Of a stretch of 17,407 bases of DNA, positions 14,251-17,407 are shown in pieces. The translations under genes and the position numbers were made by a program. Position 1 is the stretch's first letter; each line of letters begins with the position of its first letter. The notes beneath the pieces are model-generated. The model made no database searches and was not told the origin of the DNA. It was given only the letters and a program-made list of their open reading frames with translations. This stretch comes from an uncultured bacterium (GTDB taxonomy: Bacteria > Hydrogenedentota > Hydrogenedentia > Hydrogenedentales > CAITNO01): assembly GCA_937923585.1 (NCBI GenBank), contig CALDSM010000646.1:1-17407 (forward strand), in the 5' to 3' direction.

Positions 14251-14313
14251 GCCAAAATCCCCGGCGACTTAAATGCAAACAGGCACAAAAGGTTAGGCGT
14301 TTGGCAAATACCT
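14217..14313 (+). repeat. Diverged intergenic repeat, copy B
   Basis: Partner of 11558-11653, same strand, upstream of the ArnT-like gene. Its hairpin GGCTT-GGGGT-AAGCC (14239-14253) is perfect, while copy A has one mismatch in that stem. This weakens the idea of a conserved RNA structure and favours decay of a former mobile element. Confidence 0.7.
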
Positions 14314-14316
14314 CAG

Positions 14317-14381
14317 TATAAAATTGGCTCGAACGCTCCGTAAACTATGTCCAGCTGCAGGTACGGGCTTGGCAAAGCCCG
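14317..14381 (+). promoter_or_regulatory. Possible -10 and strong leader hairpin before the ArnT-like gene
   Basis: TATAAAAT at 14317-14324 is -10-like, without a good -35. Downstream, CGGGCTT-GGCA-AAGCCCG (14364-14381) is a perfect 7-bp stem, with GTAC flanking it further out on both sides. No T-run follows, so it is not an intrinsic terminator. It could be a leader structure, or a scar left by the repeat next to it. Confidence 0.35.
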
Positions 14382-14457
14382 CTTGGGTACATAAGAACGA
14401 GAATTCGCCGGTTCCACCTTCATCGCGCCGCCGTGCGGAGGTTTGAAAAGGTTTCCC

Positions 14458-15981
14458 ATGACTGAAACAGAATTGAACGCTGAATCCGCCGACGTGGCGG
14501 CGACCCTGCCGAAACGGCCGCTGCTGTTTGTGGTGCTGCTTGCCGTGATTGCCGGGTTTGCCTTCCAGGGCACCCGCGGACTCTATGAGTCCACCGAGGG
14601 CCGGTACGCCGAGTGTGCCCGCCAAAGCATGGAGCAGGGCACACTGGACGAGCCGGTGCTCAACGGGGTCAACCACTGGACCAAACCGCCGCTCACCTAT
14701 TACATGATCGCCGCAGGCATGAAAGTTCTGGGCGAAAACGCCTGGGGGGCCCGCATTGGGCAGTCCTTCGCCTTTGTTTTCACGGTCATCGCGGTCTACT
14801 ACCTGGGCGCGCTCGTCTGGAGGCCGTCGGCCGGCTTTTACTGCGCCCTTGCCTACGGCACGTCCCTGTTCCCGGCCGCCGCGTCGCACAGCCTTTCCAC
14901 CGACACGCTGCTGGCCCTGTTTGAAACGCTCACCCTGCTGGCGTTCTGGTGGGCGATGCGCAGGAAGCGGGGCTATTGCGTGGTCGTGATGTGGGCGGTG
15001 TTTGGGCTGGCCTTTCTGACCAAGGGTTTCCCGGCGCTGCTGTGCCTGATTGGCCCCATCATCGTGTTCTTCCATTTGCGACGGAAAGGCGAACAGGTGC
15101 CCCAGTTCTTCAATCCGCTGGGCCTGCTTGCCTTCCTGCTCATCGGCTTCTCCTGGTATGCCGAGAAGGCGTGGACCCATCCGGGCCTGATGCAGGACTG
15201 GATCTGGAAGGAGGGCATCGCCCGCAACGTGACCGACGAGGCCCGCCGGAACGCCGAGTGGTACAAGCCCTTCACCATGTACCTTCCGATTGTCCTGTTC
15301 GGCACGGCGCCGTGGGTGTTCGTTATTGCGGCCAGGCAGAGACACATTCCGTGGCCAAAAGGCCTTTGGAGACGGGTGACCGCATGGCCGCACCCGGCCG
15401 AATGGCTGTTCATCGTGACCGCGTTTCTCATTCCGTTCGCAGTGTTTTGCGCCGTCAATTCGCGGCTGCCGCTCTATATGCTGCCCCTGTTCGCGCCCAT
15501 GGCCCTGGCCGTCGGAAAGGGACTGGAATGGCTTGTCTCGGGAGGGCACCTGCGCCTGCGCACCGTGATGGCGACCGCCGCGGCCGTCACTGCCGTCATC
15601 GTCGCGGGCAAGGGACTCTTCCTGATTGACATCCCCGCAATGCACTCGTCCAAAGACATGTCCGTACTGGCGCGGGATGCGGGACCCATTGTCGCGAAAT
15701 ACCCCAAGTGCGACCTGTACGTGCTCAAGCAGGAGGCGCTGCTGGGCCTGCAGTTCTATCTGCACTGTGGCCCGGTGGCAAAAGCGGAACTTGAAGACGC
15801 GCCCGCCGTGCTGAAGAAAGCCAAGACCGAGGGCAAACACCAGCTGGTGTTTGTGCGCCGGAGGAAACTGGAGGCCTTCGCGGAGCAAATAGACCCGCGC
15901 GTGTACAAGGTGGAGCCGGTCAATGACGACTGGAGCCTGATCGTCATCAATCCGCCCGAGACGGAAGGCGCCTCCTCCTGA
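14458..15981 (+). CDS. ArnT/PMT-family integral membrane glycosyltransferase
   Basis: 507 residues, a GT-C membrane enzyme that transfers a sugar from a polyprenyl-phosphate carrier on the periplasmic side. The first helix (LLFVVLLAVIAGFAF, about 22-36) is followed by the periplasmic catalytic loop YESTEGRYAECARQSME. Its Glu44/Glu47 occupy the place of the acidic DET residues in ArnT-type proteins, and NGVNHWTKPPLTYYMIA matches the family's KPPL(H/T)YW loop. Around nine to eleven further hydrophobic helices run to about residue 385, and a soluble C-terminal domain of about 120 residues follows. ATG 14458 is chosen because AAAAGG lies 6 nt upstream, whereas a TTG at 14443 sits against GGAGG. 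It may modify lipid A, a core sugar or another lipid-linked glycan. Confidence 0.88.
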   Translation: MTETELNAESADVAATLPKRPLLFVVLLAVIAGFAFQGTRGLYESTEGRYAECARQSMEQGTLDEPVLNGVNHWTKPPLTYYMIAAGMKVLGENAWGARIGQSFAFVFTVIAVYYLGALVWRPSAGFYCALAYGTSLFPAAASHSLSTDTLLALFETLTLLAFWWAMRRKRGYCVVVMWAVFGLAFLTKGFPALLCLIGPIIVFFHLRRKGEQVPQFFNPLGLLAFLLIGFSWYAEKAWTHPGLMQDWIWKEGIARNVTDEARRNAEWYKPFTMYLPIVLFGTAPWVFVIAARQRHIPWPKGLWRRVTAWPHPAEWLFIVTAFLIPFAVFCAVNSRLPLYMLPLFAPMALAVGKGLEWLVSGGHLRLRTVMATAAAVTAVIVAGKGLFLIDIPAMHSSKDMSVLARDAGPIVAKYPKCDLYVLKQEALLGLQFYLHCGPVAKAELEDAPAVLKKAKTEGKHQLVFVRRRKLEAFAEQIDPRVYKVEPVNDDWSLIVINPPETEGASS

Positions 15982-15982
15982 G

Positions 15983-17206
15983 ATGAATGTTGCTATCTTC
16001 AGATGGGTTGACCGGTATGTGGGGGTGCCGCTCTGTCTTCTTTTCACGCTCATTCACCGTCTGGCGGGCCGCATCGCGCCGCCGGACATGGACGCGCCCA
16101 TACGCCGCCTGATGTTTCTCAAGCCCTCAGAGCAGGGTGCCATGGTGCTCGCCGTGCCCGCCTTTGAGGCGGCCATGAAACGGCTGGGCCGTGAGAACGT
16201 GTTCATCTGCGTCTTCGCGCGAAACAGGGAGATCCTGGATATTCTGGGGCTCATCCCGAAAGAGAACATCCTCACCCTGCGAGACGACGGTCTGCTGTCG
16301 TTTGTCACCAGCATCCTGAAGATGCTCTGGGCCGTGCGCAGGACCGGCATAGACACAATTGTGGACTTCGAGTTCCTGGTCCGGTTCACGGCACTGCTGT
16401 CCTTTCTGGCCGGCGCGCGCAGGCGCATTGGCTGGCACCGGTTTGCCAGCGAGGGCATGTACCGGGGCGACCTGCTTACCCACCGCGTGCAAAACAATCC
16501 CTATCTGTCAATGGCCCAGTCCTTTCTGCTGCTGGCCGAAACGGCCTGGATGGACCCGGCGGCCATTCCCATGACCAAGACCCCGGCACCGGCCATCGCG
16601 CCGGACTATCCGCTGCCCGTCTATCATCCCACCCCGGAGGAACTGTCCCGCGTGCGCGCGGTCTTGGAGGAGGGCGGACTTTCGGGTGAGACCGGGCGGC
16701 CCAGGCTGGTGCTCAATCCGAAGTTTCTCGATGAACTGCCCGTGCGCCAGTGGAATGAGGCCAATTTCGGCGCCGTGGCCCGGCTGTTTCTGGAGGCATT
16801 CCCGGAGGGCAGCATTATTGTCGTGGGACTGCCCAACGAAATGCAGGCAGCAAAGACGTTCTGCGAGAAACTCGGCGGAAAACGGGTGTTGAATCTTGCC
16901 GGCAGGATCAACCTGCGCGAACTTATCACGCTGTTCGGCCTGTGCGACGCACTGCTCACGACGGACAGCGGCCCGGCCCACTTCGCGGCGCTGACGAGCA
17001 TTCGCAGCTATGTGCTTTTCGGCCCCGAAACGCCGGTACTCTTTGCCCCGCTCACCGCGCGCGCGCACCTGTTCAACGCCGGCTTCGCGTGCAGCCCCTG
17101 CTTCAACACCTCCAACTACCGCGTCTCCACCTGCCTCGACAACCAATGCCTGAAGGCCATCACACCCGAAAGCGTGTTTGAGGCCATCCACCGGGATTTT
17201 GCCTGA
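15983..17206 (+). CDS. Family 9 glycosyltransferase (heptosyltransferase-like)
   Basis: 407 residues of the GT9 family, GT-B enzymes typified by ADP-heptose:LPS heptosyltransferases. Residues about 40-60 (IRRLMFLKPSEQGAMVLAVPAFEAAM) match the N-terminal nucleotide fold, in which family members usually have a GDxxxxxPxL loop. The donor-site signature ALLTTDSGPAHFAALTS is clear, as is VLFGPETP. The cysteine pattern CSPC...CLDNQCLKAI near the C-terminus is typical. It starts one base after the stop of the ArnT-like gene, so the two are probably co-translated. The heptose donor is not proven, because GT9 also uses other sugars, but a role in LPS-core-like glycan assembly fits. Confidence 0.92.
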   Translation: MNVAIFRWVDRYVGVPLCLLFTLIHRLAGRIAPPDMDAPIRRLMFLKPSEQGAMVLAVPAFEAAMKRLGRENVFICVFARNREILDILGLIPKENILTLRDDGLLSFVTSILKMLWAVRRTGIDTIVDFEFLVRFTALLSFLAGARRRIGWHRFASEGMYRGDLLTHRVQNNPYLSMAQSFLLLAETAWMDPAAIPMTKTPAPAIAPDYPLPVYHPTPEELSRVRAVLEEGGLSGETGRPRLVLNPKFLDELPVRQWNEANFGAVARLFLEAFPEGSIIVVGLPNEMQAAKTFCEKLGGKRVLNLAGRINLRELITLFGLCDALLTTDSGPAHFAALTSIRSYVLFGPETPVLFAPLTARAHLFNAGFACSPCFNTSNYRVSTCLDNQCLKAITPESVFEAIHRDFA

Positions 17207-17207
17207 A

Positions 17208-17227
17208 ACGCCGGTTGTCCACGGCGT
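17208..17227 (+). terminator. Hairpin just after the GT9 stop codon
   Basis: ACGCCG (17208-17213) pairs with CGGCGT (17222-17227) around an 8-nt loop, starting two bases after the stop codon. No T-tract follows, so it may end transcription inefficiently or only protect the message end. Confidence 0.35.
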
Positions 17228-17233
17228 ACGGAC

Positions 17234-17262
17234 TTGGCAATGCCACTCACAGCCGCTATAAT
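17234..17262 (+). promoter_or_regulatory. Near-consensus sigma-70 promoter of the truncated last gene
   Basis: TTGGCA (17234-17239), exactly 17 nt, TATAAT (17257-17262). One mismatch in twelve makes it the strongest promoter in the window. Confidence 0.75.
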
Positions 17263-17300
17263 GGATTCAGATGAGGACAAACGGCGGAGTCATGGCATCC

Positions 17301-17362
17301 ATGAACAGGGAAGAGATACGCACCACCCTCCAAGACCTGCGACCCCGGATTGAACAGGAGTT
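17301..17362 (+). CDS. 5' end of an unidentified gene, cut off by the contig edge
   Basis: Only the first roughly 20 codons are genuine: MNREEIRTTLQDLRPRIEQE followed by one partial codon. The strong promoter upstream supports a real gene. ATG 17301 is preferred, with GGCGGAG about 11 nt upstream; in-frame ATGs at 17292 and 17271 are alternatives. The opening resembles the short helix at the start of MNT-type nucleotidyltransferases (REExxxxLxxxxPxIxx), but 20 residues are too few to assign a family. Codons beyond 17362 come from adapter sequence and are not real. Confidence 0.5.
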
Positions 17363-17407
17363 AGATCGGAAGAGCACACGTCTGAACTCCAGTCACGATC
17401 AGATCTC
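17363..17407 (+). other. Illumina TruSeq adapter and index sequence (assembly artefact)
   Basis: From 17363 the sequence begins AGATCGGAAGAGCACACG and continues as the standard 34-nt TruSeq read-1 adapter through AGTCAC at 17396. GATCAG follows at 17397-17402, matching a 6-nt index, and then ATCTC, the start of the constant region after the index. The 34+6+5 bases fill the window exactly to its end. These bases are not part of the organism. Confidence 0.97.

Noticed and set aside
14239..14253. Conserved riboswitch-like hairpin in the repeat pair
   Set aside because: The stem is perfect in copy B but broken by a mismatch in copy A, with no compensatory change.
14293..16053. 586-codon minus-strand frame opposite the ArnT-like gene
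   Set aside because: Low-complexity Gly/Gln/Arg/His-rich translation with no family features; the plus strand has an evident membrane enzyme.

Overview
The window is a high-GC stretch of bacterial chromosome that ends at a contig edge. The last 45 bases (17363-17407) are Illumina TruSeq adapter plus a 6-nt index, so it is metagenomic or draft-assembly DNA. The host looks Gram-negative: it has a GT9 (heptosyltransferase-type) and an ArnT/PMT-type glycosyltransferase, and an exported glycoside hydrolase paired with a sugar ABC importer. Interspersed repeats and a carbohydrate-centred gene content would suit the Planctomycetota/Verrucomicrobiota/Lentisphaerota/Hydrogenedentota range. That placement is inference only, because no marker gene is present.

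Region 1 (1-4963, minus strand) is a compact three-gene sugar importer of the ribose/galactose type. In transcription order it holds a double ATPase (RbsA/MglA-like), an RbsC-like permease, and a second RbsC-like permease fused in frame to its own substrate-binding protein. The genes overlap by 14 and 8 nt. The fusion linker is encoded by a 7-nt repeat tract and contains a well-placed internal ribosome-binding site, so the binding protein may also be made alone. This is the most unusual feature of the window.

Region 2 (4964-6158) holds a gene-poor stretch with a palindromic operator-like site, a lone DinB-fold metalloenzyme gene with its own good promoter, and a 98-100 bp inverted-repeat element (arms 29/30 identical) of the widespread REP/MITE-like type.

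Region 3 (6159-9074, plus) is a large exported family-2 glycoside hydrolase with both catalytic glutamates. It could release the sugar taken up by the importer (inference from proximity).

Region 4 (9146-17206, plus) is a surface-glycan glycosyltransferase cluster: a small GT2, a GT4 (GT-B) enzyme, a 774-residue GT2 to GT-B-like fusion, an ArnT/PMT-like integral membrane glycosyltransferase, and a GT9 enzyme one base downstream of it. Together they would build and modify a lipid-linked or LPS-core-like glycan. The long gaps before the third and fourth genes carry a diverged 96-97 nt repeat pair, promoter-like sequences, palindromes and a possible relic of an IS1595-type transposase. After the GT9 gene a near-consensus promoter (TTGGCA-N17-TATAAT) drives a gene cut off by the adapter.
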